Of a stretch of 40,704 nt of DNA, positions 15,493 through 26,494 are shown one piece after another (within the stretch, counting starts at the first letter, position 1; each line of letters begins with the position of its first letter). Made by a program: the position numbers and the translations under genes. The notes under the pieces are model-generated. The model saw nothing but the letters and a program-made list of their open reading frames with translations. It was not told where the DNA came from and did not search any database. The stretch covers positions 1 through 40,704 of the forward strand of contig NZ_RZMW01000010.1 of assembly GCF_003992625.1 (NCBI RefSeq), given 5' to 3'. The stretch comes from Pelagibacterium lentulum. GTDB lineage: Bacteria; Pseudomonadota; Alphaproteobacteria; Rhizobiales; Devosiaceae.

Positions 15493-15813
15493 ATGTCCGC
15501 CACCAAATCGCCTGCCGAATGCCAGACCAAGGAAGACGTCCGCGCTGAGATCAACCGGATCGACCAGGCGCTGATTTCCCTTTTTGCAGAGCGGCATAGC
15601 TATGTTACGCGCATGGCGGAAATCAAGACCGATCCGCACGAAGCCAACGATCCGGCGCGGATCGAAGCCGTCATCGGTCGCGTGCGCGAAGCCGCTCTCA
15701 GGCTCGATCTCGACGAAGATCAGGCCGAATTGCTTTGGCGTACATTAATTGACTGGAACATCAACTACGAAAAGGGCATCATCATAGCCCGGAACCGCAA
15801 AAAAACGACGTGA
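15493..15813 (+). CDS. Chorismate mutase (AroQ type)
   Basis: Converts chorismate to prephenate, the branch point to phenylalanine and tyrosine. The 106-residue, all-helical protein has the AroQ pattern: EDVRAEINRIDQALISLFAERHSYVTRMAEIK (about 17-48), carrying the conserved Arg, Lys and Asp/Glu positions, and a second half with ELLWRTLIDWNINYE. The ATG at 15493 is chosen because it gives the normal length; an upstream GTG at 15430 would add 21 residues that look unrelated. The acetyltransferase gene overlaps its last bases, so the two are translated together. No fused prephenate dehydratase or dehydrogenase domain is present. Confidence 0.9.
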   Translation: MSATKSPAECQTKEDVRAEINRIDQALISLFAERHSYVTRMAEIKTDPHEANDPARIEAVIGRVREAALRLDLDEDQAELLWRTLIDWNINYEKGIIIARNRKKTT

Positions 15814-16334
15814 TCGGAATGCTCGATAACACCACGCTCCGCCGCGCTTCTATCGCCGAAGCTGACAAGCTTGGGCAGATGGCGTTCGATGCGTGGGATT
15901 CGAGCATGAACCACATTTTGCGGGCCGATAGCGACGATCAGATCGAAGCCGATCGTCGTGCCTTGCTTGTTGCCTTCCAGCTCTTTTGCATTAATGCTGC
16001 GCCGGCAATTATGGTGGCCGAGCAGGATGGGATGCTGGCTGGCTGGGGCGCGCGCGATGCAATGAGCCCCTATATTTCAGACCTTTGGGTGGCGCCCAGC
16101 CAACAACGCAAGGGTATTGGGCGGGCCTTGCTTCATGCTGTGGAGCAGGACATTTTCCGCTCTGGACACGATGTCAGCGTGCTCGAAACTCATGCGGAAA
16201 ATGGTGGCGCGATCCGCTTTTATGCCCGCGAGGGCTACGGCATCGTCTGGCGCGGCGTCAAGTTTTCCAAGTTGCTTGGCCAGCGTATTGAAAAAGTGCG
16301 TATGGAAAAGCAGTTGGTTGTTACTGCCCTATAG
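15810..16334 (+). CDS. GNAT-family N-acetyltransferase
   Basis: Transfers an acetyl group from acetyl-CoA to an unknown amine substrate. The protein has up to 174 residues with a typical GNAT core: LRRASIAEADKLGQMAFDAW at the start, the acetyl-CoA loop SDLWVAPSQQRKGIGRALLHAVE (Q/R-x-x-G-x-G pattern) at about 91-113, and ETHAENGGAIRFYAREGYGIV near 125-145. The GTG at 15810 overlaps the chorismate mutase stop (GTGA); an ATG at 15819 is an equally possible start. Coupling with the mutase suggests co-expression, not necessarily a shared pathway. Confidence 0.88.
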   Translation: MIGMLDNTTLRRASIAEADKLGQMAFDAWDSSMNHILRADSDDQIEADRRALLVAFQLFCINAAPAIMVAEQDGMLAGWGARDAMSPYISDLWVAPSQQRKGIGRALLHAVEQDIFRSGHDVSVLETHAENGGAIRFYAREGYGIVWRGVKFSKLLGQRIEKVRMEKQLVVTAL

Positions 16335-16353
16335 ACCCTCCCATTCAATTCAG

Positions 16354-16362
16354 TTATCCACA
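16354..16362 (+). promoter_or_regulatory. DnaA box (TTATCCACA) upstream of gatB
   Basis: The nine bases match the strongest DnaA box exactly and lie in the 86-base gap before gatB, 58 bases upstream of its start. A single perfect box in a short intergenic region could place gatB under DnaA control, or occur by chance. No cluster of boxes or AT-rich unwinding element is nearby, so this is not a replication origin. Confidence 0.4.
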
Positions 16363-16420
16363 CTCCAGATTTCAGGCGCATTATGCGCATTCGCATTGAA
16401 CGAAAACAGGCCGATTTCGC

Positions 16421-17905
<1,485 letters not shown>

Positions 17906-17911
17906 GCCGGA

Positions 17912-17948
17912 GTTCTGGCCATGAAAGGGTTTCCCTTTTGGCCAGAAC
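17912..17948. terminator. Long hairpin after gatB
   Basis: GTTCTGGCC (17912-17920) pairs with GGCCAGAAC (17940-17948), and inside it AAAGGG pairs with CCCTTT around a short TTT loop. It lies 7 bases after the gatB stop. No T-run follows, but stability is high and it probably ends the transcript or stabilises its 3' end. Confidence 0.65.
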
Positions 17949-18111
17949 CCATCGCGTTGTTTTCAGTATTCTTGCCAAGCGCATCGAAGAAACCGCCAGG
18001 ATCTATAAGAAGTTATACGGTTTGGCGCGGCTATATACCGGCGATTGGCATATAGCGCCCGTGCCCGGTGACAGGCTTGCCTATTAACGGGGCATTATCG
18101 ATGAAGCCCAT

Positions 18112-19014
18112 TCAGCGGGCTGGACGTCGCCTTTGCATACCGATCCAGCGGGGCAGGCGACCATCGATCATCAGAAGGCCCGCAAAGATGGCCAACATTC
18201 CAAGAAGATGAGTCGGAAGCACGATTTCACCCAAAATGGCAATGCCAAGCAGTATGGTTGAAATTGGCGCTATGAATGTCGTTGCGGAAAAGTTCGTCGC
18301 GCCGATCCGGGGCAATATCCGGTACATGACCTGAAAGGCCACAAATGTTGGCAGCAGGCCGATGCCCAGAATCGCCAGCCAGGTCTGGGGCTGTTCGATT
18401 TGCGGCACGCCTTCAAATATCAGGGCGGCAGGCACGGCCGCAGCGGTGGCGCCGGTCAGGGCAATTGTGGCGATGGTCGTGGCATCGATGCCTGAAAAAT
18501 TGCGGCTCCAGTTCAACGACACCGCATAACAGAATGTCGCCAGAAGGCAGAGGCCAATGGCCCAAATGTGCGATTCGCCGCCATTGCCCAAAGCCGGTAA
18601 CGACAGAATCACAACGCCTGCAAGGCCCGCAAAAACACCGGCGATCTTGTAGGGTGTTGCACGTTCGCCACCGACCCAGAAATGGGAAACAATTACGGTC
18701 ATGATTGGCGTCATGGCGTTCAGAATTGCGGCGACGCCACTGGCCAGCGCGGTTTGTCCCAATGGAAACAGGGCAAAAGGCAGGGCGTAAGAGAAAATGC
18801 CCAATAGCGCGAGTTTTGCGATCAACCCCAGATCGGTGATCTTTGGCTTGCGCAATGCCAGAAAGAAAATCCAAGACGCTGCCGCCGCAACGCCAACCCG
18901 GCCGGCCGATACCCAAAGCGGGCCGAGTTCGCGGATCAGGACTGCATTGAAGATAAATGAGCTGCCCCAAATGGCGCCCAGAAACAGTACGAGAAGCCAA
19001 TCGCGGGTGGCCAT
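18112..19014 (-). CDS. DMT-superfamily transporter (EamA family)
   Basis: A 300-residue inner-membrane protein with about ten helices in two EamA repeats. The first helix begins WLLVLFLGAIWGSSFIF (the WGSSF motif is common in this family), and the second repeat begins near IWAIGLCLLATFCYAVS. The ATG at 19014 is chosen because GGGAGCG lies about 7 bases upstream; a TTG at 19029 would add five residues. The substrate is unknown; relatives export amino acids or metabolites. It is not closely similar to the transporter at 4503. It is separate from purN, which ends 113 bases upstream in the same direction. Confidence 0.88.
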   Translation of the reverse strand: MATRDWLLVLFLGAIWGSSFIFNAVLIRELGPLWVSAGRVGVAAAASWIFFLALRKPKITDLGLIAKLALLGIFSYALPFALFPLGQTALASGVAAILNAMTPIMTVIVSHFWVGGERATPYKIAGVFAGLAGVVILSLPALGNGGESHIWAIGLCLLATFCYAVSLNWSRNFSGIDATTIATIALTGATAAAVPAALIFEGVPQIEQPQTWLAILGIGLLPTFVAFQVMYRILPRIGATNFSATTFIAPISTILLGIAILGEIVLPTHLLGMLAIFAGLLMIDGRLPRWIGMQRRRPAR

Positions 19015-19127
19015 TTTGTTCGCTCCCAATCAAGGCGCGAAAACTACGCCTCCTGTGCTCTAAAGTCGAAGCACATTTGGCGATAACTCATATCAATCGT
19101 GGTGATCCAAGCGACCCGGAAATGACG

Positions 19128-19715
19128 CTAAAGCCGCACCGTGCCTTCAGCGACGAGCCGTAAGGCCTGCGGATACAGCTTGTGTTCCTCCACCAGCACC
19201 CGCGCGGCCAGGGTTTCCGGCGTATCGTCAGGCAGTACCGGCACTTTGGCCTGCGCGATGACCGGGCCTTCATCAAGTCCCGGTGTCACGAAATGAACCG
19301 TGCAGCCTGCCTCTGTAGCGCCGTCGGCGATAGCTCGGGCGTGTGTATCCAGACCCTTGTAGGCCGGAAGGAGCGAGGGATGAATATTGATCGCCTTGCC
19401 CCGCCAGTGAGTGGTGAATTCGGGCGTGAGGATGCGCATGAAACCTGCGAGGCAAACCACTTCCGCGCCCCAACCCTCAAGGATTTCGGTCAGCGCGTTC
19501 TCAAAGTCTAAGCGGGTTTCAAATTTGCTTTGGGCCAGGTTGGCAGTGGGAATGCCTTCGCTGCGCGCGAAATCGAGGCCGGGGGCAGCAGCGCGATTGG
19601 AGAAAACACCAACAATGCGAGCCGGGAAATCTTCAGCCCTTGCAGCCTTTATCAGCACTTCCATGTTCGAGCCGCGGCCCGAAATCAGAATGGCGACGCG
19701 CCTTTTGTCGATCAT
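19128..19715 (-). CDS. purN: Phosphoribosylglycinamide formyltransferase
   Basis: Third step of purine synthesis: transfers a formyl group from 10-formyl-THF to GAR. The 195-residue protein shows [11 protein letters not shown] near the N-terminus (phosphate binding), the catalytic segment [13 protein letters not shown] with N110 and H112, and D148 in LDEGPVI. These correspond to Asn106, His108 and Asp144 of the E. coli enzyme at a constant offset. The start overlaps the purM stop by 4 bases (ATGA), so translation is coupled to purM, the usual arrangement. Confidence 0.96.
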   Translation of the reverse strand: MIDKRRVAILISGRGSNMEVLIKAARAEDFPARIVGVFSNRAAAPGLDFARSEGIPTANLAQSKFETRLDFENALTEILEGWGAEVVCLAGFMRILTPEFTTHWRGKAINIHPSLLPAYKGLDTHARAIADGATEAGCTVHFVTPGLDEGPVIAQAKVPVLPDDTPETLAARVLVEEHKLYPQALRLVAEGTVRL

Positions 19716-20788
19716 AGGCCGAGTGTGCCGGTGAATTCGACAGCATCGCCACTGCGTTCGACCAATTCACCTACGGCGGTTGCTGTTTCACCGTGCTGTT
19801 TGAGGGCATCTACCAGCGCATCGGCGTCCTGCGCGGAAACCGCGACAAGCATACCGACGCCGCAATTGAACGTGCGCAGCATTTCGCGCTCGGCGATACC
19901 GCCTTGCTTGGCCAGCCAGCCAAAGACCTTGGGCGGTTCAATGGTATTGAGATCCACGCGCGCAGCGAGGGCTGCCGGTAGGACGCGCGGAATGTTCTCC
20001 TGAAAGCCGCCGCCAGTGATGTGGGCAAGAGCCTTGATACCGATACCCGCCCTGATGGCGGCAAGGATCGGCTTCACGTAGATTTTTGTCGGCGTCAGCA
20101 GCGCTTGGCCCAAGCTTTGCCCAGGCGCAAATGGTGCAGGAGCGGACCAATCCAGACCTGTCATTTCCACGATCTTGCGGACAAGTGAATAGCCGTTGGA
20201 ATGAACACCGGACGAGGCGATGGCGACCAGCTTGTCTCCGGCAGCGATGTCTTTACGCGGGAGCAAGGTTCCTCGCTCTGCAGCGCCTACGGCAAAGCCT
20301 GCAAGATCATAGTCGTCGCCTGAATACATACCGGGCATTTCGGCGGTTTCGCCGCCCAGCAAGGCGCAGCCCGCCTGGCGGCAGCCTTCGGCGATGCCTT
20401 CGACAATTGCCGTGCCCTGCTCGACATCGAGAGCACCTGTGGCAAGATAGTCGAGGAAAAAGAGCGGTTCGGCGCCCTGAACAATGATGTCGTTGACGCA
20501 CATGGCGACAAGGTCGATGCCTACCGTGTTATGCACACCGGCATCAATTGCAATGCGCAATTTCGTGCCCACGCCATCGTTGGCAGCGACCAGAACGGGG
20601 TCGGAAAACCCGGCTGCCTTTAGGTCGAACAATCCGCCAAAACCGCCGATTTCGCCATCGGCGCCAGGGCGGCGCGTCGACTTGACCGCCGGTTTTATGG
20701 CCTCGACCAATGCGTTACCGGCATCGATGTCGACGCCAGCCTGCTTGTAGGAAAGACTGTTTGGTGGCAATTTTGCGCTATCGGACAT
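19712..20788 (-). CDS. purM: Phosphoribosylformylglycinamidine cyclo-ligase (AIR synthetase)
   Basis: Fifth step of purine synthesis: closes FGAM to aminoimidazole ribotide using ATP. The 358 residues carry the PurM family pattern: [17 protein letters not shown] near the start, [19 protein letters not shown], the metal/ATP-binding segment [36 protein letters not shown], and [16 protein letters not shown]. The start is at 20788, followed in the same direction by the overlapping purN. The divergent 129-base gap to the PerM-type gene holds the promoters for both directions. The conserved purM / perM head-to-head layout is known from other Hyphomicrobiales. Confidence 0.97.
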   Translation of the reverse strand: MSDSAKLPPNSLSYKQAGVDIDAGNALVEAIKPAVKSTRRPGADGEIGGFGGLFDLKAAGFSDPVLVAANDGVGTKLRIAIDAGVHNTVGIDLVAMCVNDIIVQGAEPLFFLDYLATGALDVEQGTAIVEGIAEGCRQAGCALLGGETAEMPGMYSGDDYDLAGFAVGAAERGTLLPRKDIAAGDKLVAIASSGVHSNGYSLVRKIVEMTGLDWSAPAPFAPGQSLGQALLTPTKIYVKPILAAIRAGIGIKALAHITGGGFQENIPRVLPAALAARVDLNTIEPPKVFGWLAKQGGIAEREMLRTFNCGVGMLVAVSAQDADALVDALKQHGETATAVGELVERSGDAVEFTGTLGL

Positions 20789-20917
20789 GGGCCTGAAACG
20801 CTATTCCTTTGTCTGTCCGGCGCAGTAGGTGCATCGGGCATGGATTGACATTGACTGGCCGTCGCCGACCTATAATCAAGGCTGATAACGGCTTGCAACG
20901 TTTCGCGCAAGGATCAC

Positions 20918-22036
20918 ATGTCTTTACAGAACCAAATCAAGGCCTGGCTGGCATTGCTGCTCGTGTTGGGATTGCTGCTTTGGCTCCTGCGCGGAATCAT
21001 GCTGCCCTTTGTACTTGGTATCGGGCTGGCCTATCTTCTCAATCCAATTGTCGAAAAGTTGACGCGGATCGGCGTGCATCGCGGCCCGGCAACCTTGATG
21101 GTCATGCTGGTGGTCGTGATACTGGTTGCGGCATTGATTTTGACCCTGCTGCCGGTTCTTGTGCAGCAGGCCTTTGGGTTAGTGCGCAATATTCCAGGGT
21201 ATTTCCAGCAGTTGCAGGCGTTTCTAGAGACGCAGGTTCCGCGATTGGAGCTCTGGCTCGGCCCCCAGCGTATGCAGGAGCTGGAAACGGGTCTTGAGCA
21301 GCTTTTCACCGACTGGATCGGGTTGCTGACCAATGTAACCGGACAGATCATGCAACAGGGGATGGGGCTGATAAGCATCCTGACCGTGATGATCGTTACG
21401 CCAGTCGTGGCGGTTTACATGCTGATGGACTGGCAGCGGATGGTGGATGGGATCGATAGCCTTCTGCCTCCCAAGCACAAGCCGGAAGTTCGGGCGCTGC
21501 TCGCCGATATGGACGTTGCCTTCGGCGGCTTCCTTCGCGGGCAGGGTGCGGTACTGTTGATTCTTGCGGCCTATTACGGGGTCTCGTTGTCGCTGGCCGG
21601 GCTGCATTTTGGGCTGGCAATCGGCATCATCGCCGGGCTGTTCAGCTTTATTCCCTATCTAGGGTCGTTTCTGGGCTTTATTCTGTCTATCGGCGTCGGT
21701 TTGGTCCAGTTCTGGCCCGATCCGATCATGATTTCAGTGATTGTCGTGATCTACATGTTCGGGCAGTTGTTCGAGAGCTATTTTCTCTATCCCAAACTGG
21801 TTGGTTCTTCGATCCGGTTGCATCCGGTGTGGATGATGTTTGCGATCTTTGCCTTTGGCCTGCTATTCGGGATAGTCGGCGTTCTGATCGCAGTTCCGCT
21901 TGCCGCCATCAGCGGCGTGCTGATCCGTTGGGCGGTGTCCAAATATAAGACCAGCCCGCTTTATCTCTCAGGCGAAGTTCTGGGTAGCGATAGTAACCCT
22001 GCCGCGAAGGACACCGATGCGGGCACTTCGGTCTAG
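20918..22036 (+). CDS. AI-2E family (PerM-type) transporter
   Basis: A 372-residue inner-membrane protein of the AI-2E/PerM family (formerly UPF0118). It has an N-terminal helix pair (about 10-45), a third helix (ATLMVMLVVVILVAALILTLL, about 58-80), a soluble or amphipathic central region (about 85-150) and four or five C-terminal helices. The family-typical segment AGLFSFIPYLGSFLGFILSIGVGLVQF lies at about 240-268 and FGQLFESYFLYPKLVGSSIRLHPVWMMFAIFAFG at about 283-316. The substrate is unknown; only some members move autoinducer 2 or sodium/protons. AAGGA precedes the ATG. The gene is immediately followed by hdaA (1-base gap), a conserved pair in alphaproteobacteria. Confidence 0.9.
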   Translation: MSLQNQIKAWLALLLVLGLLLWLLRGIMLPFVLGIGLAYLLNPIVEKLTRIGVHRGPATLMVMLVVVILVAALILTLLPVLVQQAFGLVRNIPGYFQQLQAFLETQVPRLELWLGPQRMQELETGLEQLFTDWIGLLTNVTGQIMQQGMGLISILTVMIVTPVVAVYMLMDWQRMVDGIDSLLPPKHKPEVRALLADMDVAFGGFLRGQGAVLLILAAYYGVSLSLAGLHFGLAIGIIAGLFSFIPYLGSFLGFILSIGVGLVQFWPDPIMISVIVVIYMFGQLFESYFLYPKLVGSSIRLHPVWMMFAIFAFGLLFGIVGVLIAVPLAAISGVLIRWAVSKYKTSPLYLSGEVLGSDSNPAAKDTDAGTSV

Positions 22037-22037
22037 A

Positions 22038-22769
22038 ATGGAATTTGAGGAGTCTACATCTGTGATTTTGCCGCCTGGCAAGAACCAGCTCGTTTTGGCA
22101 CTGGGTCATGAAGCGGCGCAGGGTGAGGCCGATTTCATGGTTTGCGACGGCAATCAATTGGCGTTCGATCACATACGCGCCTATCCGGATTGGGCTGCGC
22201 CCATGGCATTGCTTGAGGGGCCTGCAAAATCGGGTAAATCGCATCTGGCTCTGATCTGGCAGAGCCGTGCTGGCGCACAGATTGCCACGCCCGCTGATGT
22301 CGGACGGCTCGCGGCAGAAGGCAGCAAGGTGCCAGTTCTTATCGAGGATGTGGATCGGGCCGGCTACGAAGAAAAAGCGCTCTTTCACCTGCTGAATCAG
22401 TCCATGCGCGACGAACGGCCCGTTCTCATGACCAGCCGGACACCGATTGCCGAGTGGCCATTTATTACAAATGACCTGAAATCGCGAGCGCGGCTTGCTG
22501 CATGGTTTTCGCTGACGGCGCCAGACGACATCTTATTGTCGCAGATGTTCGTGAAACTGTTTGCTGACAGGCAGTTGTCGGTTGACCCGAAGGTGATCTC
22601 CTATCTGGTGGCGCGCATGGAGCGTTCCTCAGAAGAGGTGGTTGCGCTGGTGGAACTTGCCGATACGCTGGCTTTGTCGGGTGGCAGAGCCATAACGAGG
22701 GCCATTGCGGCGGAAGCATTGACCCTGCGCGCTGCGCACCACGCAGCGAAATCCGGGACAGAAGGCTGA
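22038..22769 (+). CDS. hdaA: DnaA-related regulatory protein HdaA
   Basis: A 243-residue DnaA-like AAA+ protein without the DNA-binding domain IV. Homologues act with the sliding clamp to inactivate DnaA-ATP after replication starts. Visible are the P-loop GPAKSGKSHL (about 61-70), a Walker B-like segment VPVLIEDVDRAGYEEKALFHLLNQ (about 99-122), and Sensor-type regions SRTPIAEW and DLKSRARLAAWFSLTAP. The last part (VDPKVISYLVARMERSSEEVVALVELAD) matches the DnaA lid subdomain. The ATG at 22038 follows the PerM stop directly; an in-frame ATG at 22017 lies inside that gene. An N-terminal clamp-binding motif is probably in the first 20 residues (PPGKNQLVLAL). ppk follows after 9 bases. Confidence 0.88.
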   Translation: MEFEESTSVILPPGKNQLVLALGHEAAQGEADFMVCDGNQLAFDHIRAYPDWAAPMALLEGPAKSGKSHLALIWQSRAGAQIATPADVGRLAAEGSKVPVLIEDVDRAGYEEKALFHLLNQSMRDERPVLMTSRTPIAEWPFITNDLKSRARLAAWFSLTAPDDILLSQMFVKLFADRQLSVDPKVISYLVARMERSSEEVVALVELADTLALSGGRAITRAIAAEALTLRAAHHAAKSGTEG

Positions 22770-22778
22770 GATACGCAA

Positions 22779-24956
22779 ATGGACGATATGGCTCATCAGG
22801 AACACCTCGTTGACGATATGGCGCCCGACATCGAAGCGCTGCGTGAAAGCCCTGCGCGCTTCGTCAATCGGGAAGTGTCCTGGCTGCAGTTCAATATGCG
22901 GGTATTGGAAGAGGCTGCAAATCCCAATCACCCGCTGTTGGAAAGGCTGCGGTTCGTCTCGATTTCGGCCAATAATCTGGACGAGTTCTTCATGGTGCGC
23001 GTAGCGGGCCTGAAAGGGCAATTGCGGGCCGGATTGCCGCGCCAAAGCGCGGACGGCATGACGCCAACCGAGCAACTGGAGGAAATCGCTACGCTGGCCC
23101 AGCACCTGCATCTCGAGCAGCAGGACCAGTGGCAGTCGATCCGCGACGAGCTTTTCGAGCAAAGCATCATCCTGCATGAAGCCCAGGACCTGACCCCTGA
23201 GCAGGTTGGCTTTTTGCAAAATATCTTCCGCGAGGAAATCTTTCCGGTTCTGACGCCCATCGCCATTGACCCGGCGCACCCGTTTCCGTTCATTCCGAAC
23301 CTGGGTTTTTCGCTGGCTTTCCAACTTGATCGCGCAACAGACAACTCTCGCTTGACCGCGCTTGTGCGTATTCCGTCCAATCTCGACCGATTCATCAAGT
23401 TGCCGACGCGCGCAATCTCCGACCGGCGCGTGGAGATGGTGACGCTCGAAACTATGGTCAAGCTGTTCTTTCATAAGATATTTCCTGGCTACAACGTCGT
23501 CGGATCGGGCGCGTTCCGGGTCGTGCGCGACAGTGAAATCGAAATCGATGACGAAGCCGCCGATCTGGTCGTGGAATTTGAGTCGGCGTTACGCCAGCGC
23601 CGTCGCGGTCAAGTGATCCGATTAGAAATCGAACGGTCCATGCCGCGTTCACTCAAGCGGCTGATTGCGGAAGAACTTGGTATCGGGCTTGAGGATACGT
23701 TTGAAGTCGACGGCTTCCTTGGACTGGCAGACGCGGGAAAAATCTGTGACCTTGATCGTCCCGAGTTGAAGTTTCCACGCTATCATGCGCGCTTTCCCGA
23801 ACGTATTCGTGACCATCATGGGGATTGTTTCGCGGCGATCCGCGAGAAGGACATACTGGTCCATCACCCCTATGAGAGCTTTGATGTGGTGGCGCAGTTC
23901 GTTACGCAGGCAGCACGCGACCCCGAAGTCGTTGCGATCAAACAGACGCTTTATCGCACATCCAAAGACTCTCCGATCGTCAAGGCTCTGATCGCAGCCG
24001 CAGAGTCCGGAAAATCTGTAACCGCGCTTGTGGAACTCAAGGCTCGTTTCGATGAGGAAGCCAATATTCGTTGGGCGCGCGATCTGGAACGTGCCGGGGT
24101 GCAGGTTGTCTTCGGGTTTATCGAACTCAAGACACATGCCAAGCTGAGCCAGGTGGTGCGCCGCGAAAAGGGGCGGCTGGCGTCCTACTGCCATGTCGGT
24201 ACTGGTAATTATCACCCGGTGACAGCCAAGATTTATACTGATCTGAGCTATTTTACCGCCGATCCGGTGGTTACCCGCGATGTGGCCCGCGTTTTCAATT
24301 TCATTACCGGTTATGCACGTCCGACCGAATTGGAGGTGATGGCGATTTCGCCGATCACGTTGCGCCAGCGGTTGCTCGATCACATCAGCGCAGAAATCGC
24401 CTTTGCCAAGGAAGGCAGGCCTGCCGCGATTTGGTTGAAATGCAACTCGCTCGTCGATCCTGAACTTATCGATGCGCTTTACGATGCCAGCCAGGCTGGT
24501 GTGAAAATCGAACTCGTCGTGCGCGGCATTTGCTGCCTGCGTCCCGGCATTCCGGGGTTTTCAGACAACATTCGGGTAAAATCAATCGTTGGGCGCTTTC
24601 TGGAGCACTCGCGCATTTATTGTTTTGGCAATGGGCACGAGATGCCCTCGCGCGAGGCCGCCGTTTATATTTCATCGGCCGATTTGATGCCTCGAAACCT
24701 TGACTGGCGTGTGGAAACGCTGGTGCCGATGAACAATAAGACGGTGCACAAGCAAATTCTTGATAGAATTATGGCGGCTAATCTGCGAGATAACCAGCAA
24801 AGCTGGGAACTGCTTCCTGACGGAACAGCCCAGCGTATTGTGCCGGCGGAAGGCGAAGAGCCTTTTAACGCGCATAATTACTTTATGACGAACCCCTCTC
24901 TATCAGGGCGCGGCAGTGCATTGCATGGGGAGGACGACGAGGAAAGTGGCGATTGA
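22779..24956 (+). CDS. ppk1: Polyphosphate kinase 1
   Basis: Reversibly polymerises the gamma-phosphate of ATP into polyphosphate. The 725-residue protein has the four PPK1 domains: N-terminal helical domain ([19 protein letters not shown], about 28-46), head domain, and two C-terminal catalytic domains. The phosphorylated His is H453 in KTHAKL, and the second essential His is H472 in [10 protein letters not shown]. They are 19 residues apart, exactly as His435 and His454 in the E. coli enzyme. VHHPYESFD and [13 protein letters not shown] carry further active-site residues. The exopolyphosphatase gene overlaps the stop, so the polymer-making and polymer-degrading enzymes are coupled. Confidence 0.97.
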   Translation: MDDMAHQEHLVDDMAPDIEALRESPARFVNREVSWLQFNMRVLEEAANPNHPLLERLRFVSISANNLDEFFMVRVAGLKGQLRAGLPRQSADGMTPTEQLEEIATLAQHLHLEQQDQWQSIRDELFEQSIILHEAQDLTPEQVGFLQNIFREEIFPVLTPIAIDPAHPFPFIPNLGFSLAFQLDRATDNSRLTALVRIPSNLDRFIKLPTRAISDRRVEMVTLETMVKLFFHKIFPGYNVVGSGAFRVVRDSEIEIDDEAADLVVEFESALRQRRRGQVIRLEIERSMPRSLKRLIAEELGIGLEDTFEVDGFLGLADAGKICDLDRPELKFPRYHARFPERIRDHHGDCFAAIREKDILVHHPYESFDVVAQFVTQAARDPEVVAIKQTLYRTSKDSPIVKALIAAAESGKSVTALVELKARFDEEANIRWARDLERAGVQVVFGFIELKTHAKLSQVVRREKGRLASYCHVGTGNYHPVTAKIYTDLSYFTADPVVTRDVARVFNFITGYARPTELEVMAISPITLRQRLLDHISAEIAFAKEGRPAAIWLKCNSLVDPELIDALYDASQAGVKIELVVRGICCLRPGIPGFSDNIRVKSIVGRFLEHSRIYCFGNGHEMPSREAAVYISSADLMPRNLDWRVETLVPMNNKTVHKQILDRIMAANLRDNQQSWELLPDGTAQRIVPAEGEEPFNAHNYFMTNPSLSGRGSALHGEDDEESGD

Positions 24957-26494
24957 TTCGTTTCTGGAGTGTCGAATCCGACCCAGCCGGGCAGGGGCGT
25001 ATTGCTGGCGCCAAACCGGTAGCTGTTCTCGATATTGGCTCGAATTCGGTTCGGCTTGTCGTTTATGAGCGGCACGCGCGAGCGCTGACGGTCCTATACA
25101 ATGAAAAGTCCTCATCGGCTTTAGGACGCGGCGTTGCTGCAACCGGCCAACTGGCCGATGACAGTATGGCCAGAGCGCTTAAGGCCATCCAACGTTTTGC
25201 GCTTGTTTGCCAGTTGATGGATGTTGGCAACGTTCATGTGATCGCGACATCGGCAACGCGCGAAGCCAAGAATGGCCCGGATTTTGTCAAGGCCGTCGAA
25301 GCTATCATGGAAGCGCCCGTGCGGGTGCTTTCGGGGAGTGAGGAAGCCCACTACGCTGCGCTTGGCGTTGCTGCCGGGATGCCGAACTTTGACGGAGTGG
25401 TTGGAGACCTTGGCGGTGGCAGTCTCGAACTTGCCGTGCTCAAGGGGCATAATGATCGCAAGGGGGAAACGCATGAACTGGGTGTTATCCGCCTTCAGGA
25501 TGACAGCAACCTTGTTCCGCGGAGGGCCAGCGAGATTTCGCGCCAGCGACTGGCCAAGTCCGGCATACTTGACAAAAACAAGCGCAAGACCTTTTGCGCC
25601 ATTGGTGGGACATGGCGCGCACTGGCAAAATTGCATCAGGCCCGTACCAAGTACCCGTTGCATATGGTGCAGGACTATGCGGTTCCTGCTACCGAGATCA
25701 GCGCGCTTTGCGAAATGCTGATCGGTGCGCAGCAGGGAAAGGAGACAATCAGTGGATTGGAGGTGGTTTCCAGTTCGCGAAAAGACCTGCTGCCTTATGG
25801 CGCGGCAGTGCTTGCAGAGCTTTTGCGGGCCGGGGAATTCGATACCGTAGTGTTCTCCGCATTGGGCGTTCGCGAAGGGTTTTTGTTCGACAAGTTGGAC
25901 GACGAGCATAAGGATATCGATCCATTGCTTGAATCTACGCGGGAAATGTCCCAGTTGCGCGCGCGCGCGCCGGACTTTGCCGAGGATCTCATCTCGATAA
26001 GCGGACAGCTGTTCGAGGTCGTCGGCTTGCAGGAAACCGAGGACGAAGTGCGGCTGCGCAAAGCGTCCTGCTATATTTCCGATATCGGGTGGCGGGCCCA
26101 TCCCGATTATCGCGGCGAGCAGAGCGTCGATATGGTCGCGTTTTCAGACATCGTGGGGATCGGACATTCCGGTCGCGCATTTCTCGCGCAGACACTGGCC
26201 TTCCGCTATATGGGCTTCAAGCAAAAGAGTGCCAGCGCCAAATTGCTCGCGCTTGCCGGGCCGCAACTTACAAAGCGCGCACGCATCATTGGCGCGTTTT
26301 TCCGGGTCGCCTATCCTCTGGCCGCAGCAATGCCCGGCATCCTGACCCGCGCGCGTTTTTCAGTTGCCGACAAGACATTAGTTCTGCACCTGCCTGCCGA
26401 TCTGGCATTTCTCGATGGCGAGCGTCTGGGTAGTCGCCACAGACAACTGGCACTTGAAACCGGCTTCAAGACGAGCCGGATTCAGATCGATTGA
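24953..26494 (+). CDS. ppx: Exopolyphosphatase (Ppx/GppA family)
   Basis: Releases phosphate from polyphosphate ends, or acts on pppGpp; the family does not separate these by sequence alone. The 513 residues have the ASKHA-type phosphate loops [16 protein letters not shown] (about 24-39) and [15 protein letters not shown] (about 149-163), conserved Glu in [12 protein letters not shown], and a C-terminal HD-like helical extension (about 320-513). The TTG at 24953 overlaps the ppk1 stop (TTGA); no other start fits before the first conserved motif unless about 20 residues are lost. The stop is directly adjacent to the stop of rnd, which converges with zero spacing. Confidence 0.93.
   Translation: MIRFWSVESDPAGQGRIAGAKPVAVLDIGSNSVRLVVYERHARALTVLYNEKSSSALGRGVAATGQLADDSMARALKAIQRFALVCQLMDVGNVHVIATSATREAKNGPDFVKAVEAIMEAPVRVLSGSEEAHYAALGVAAGMPNFDGVVGDLGGGSLELAVLKGHNDRKGETHELGVIRLQDDSNLVPRRASEISRQRLAKSGILDKNKRKTFCAIGGTWRALAKLHQARTKYPLHMVQDYAVPATEISALCEMLIGAQQGKETISGLEVVSSSRKDLLPYGAAVLAELLRAGEFDTVVFSALGVREGFLFDKLDDEHKDIDPLLESTREMSQLRARAPDFAEDLISISGQLFEVVGLQETEDEVRLRKASCYISDIGWRAHPDYRGEQSVDMVAFSDIVGIGHSGRAFLAQTLAFRYMGFKQKSASAKLLALAGPQLTKRARIIGAFFRVAYPLAAAMPGILTRARFSVADKTLVLHLPADLAFLDGERLGSRHRQLALETGFKTSRIQID

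Noticed and set aside
16354-16362. Replication origin near gatB
   Set aside because: Only one DnaA box, no AT-rich unwinding region and no origin-linked genes such as dnaA, hemE or parA/parB nearby.
22779-26494. ppk1-ppx with hdaA and perM as a novel system
   Set aside because: The arrangement is a known conserved block in alphaproteobacteria, so the order itself is not new.
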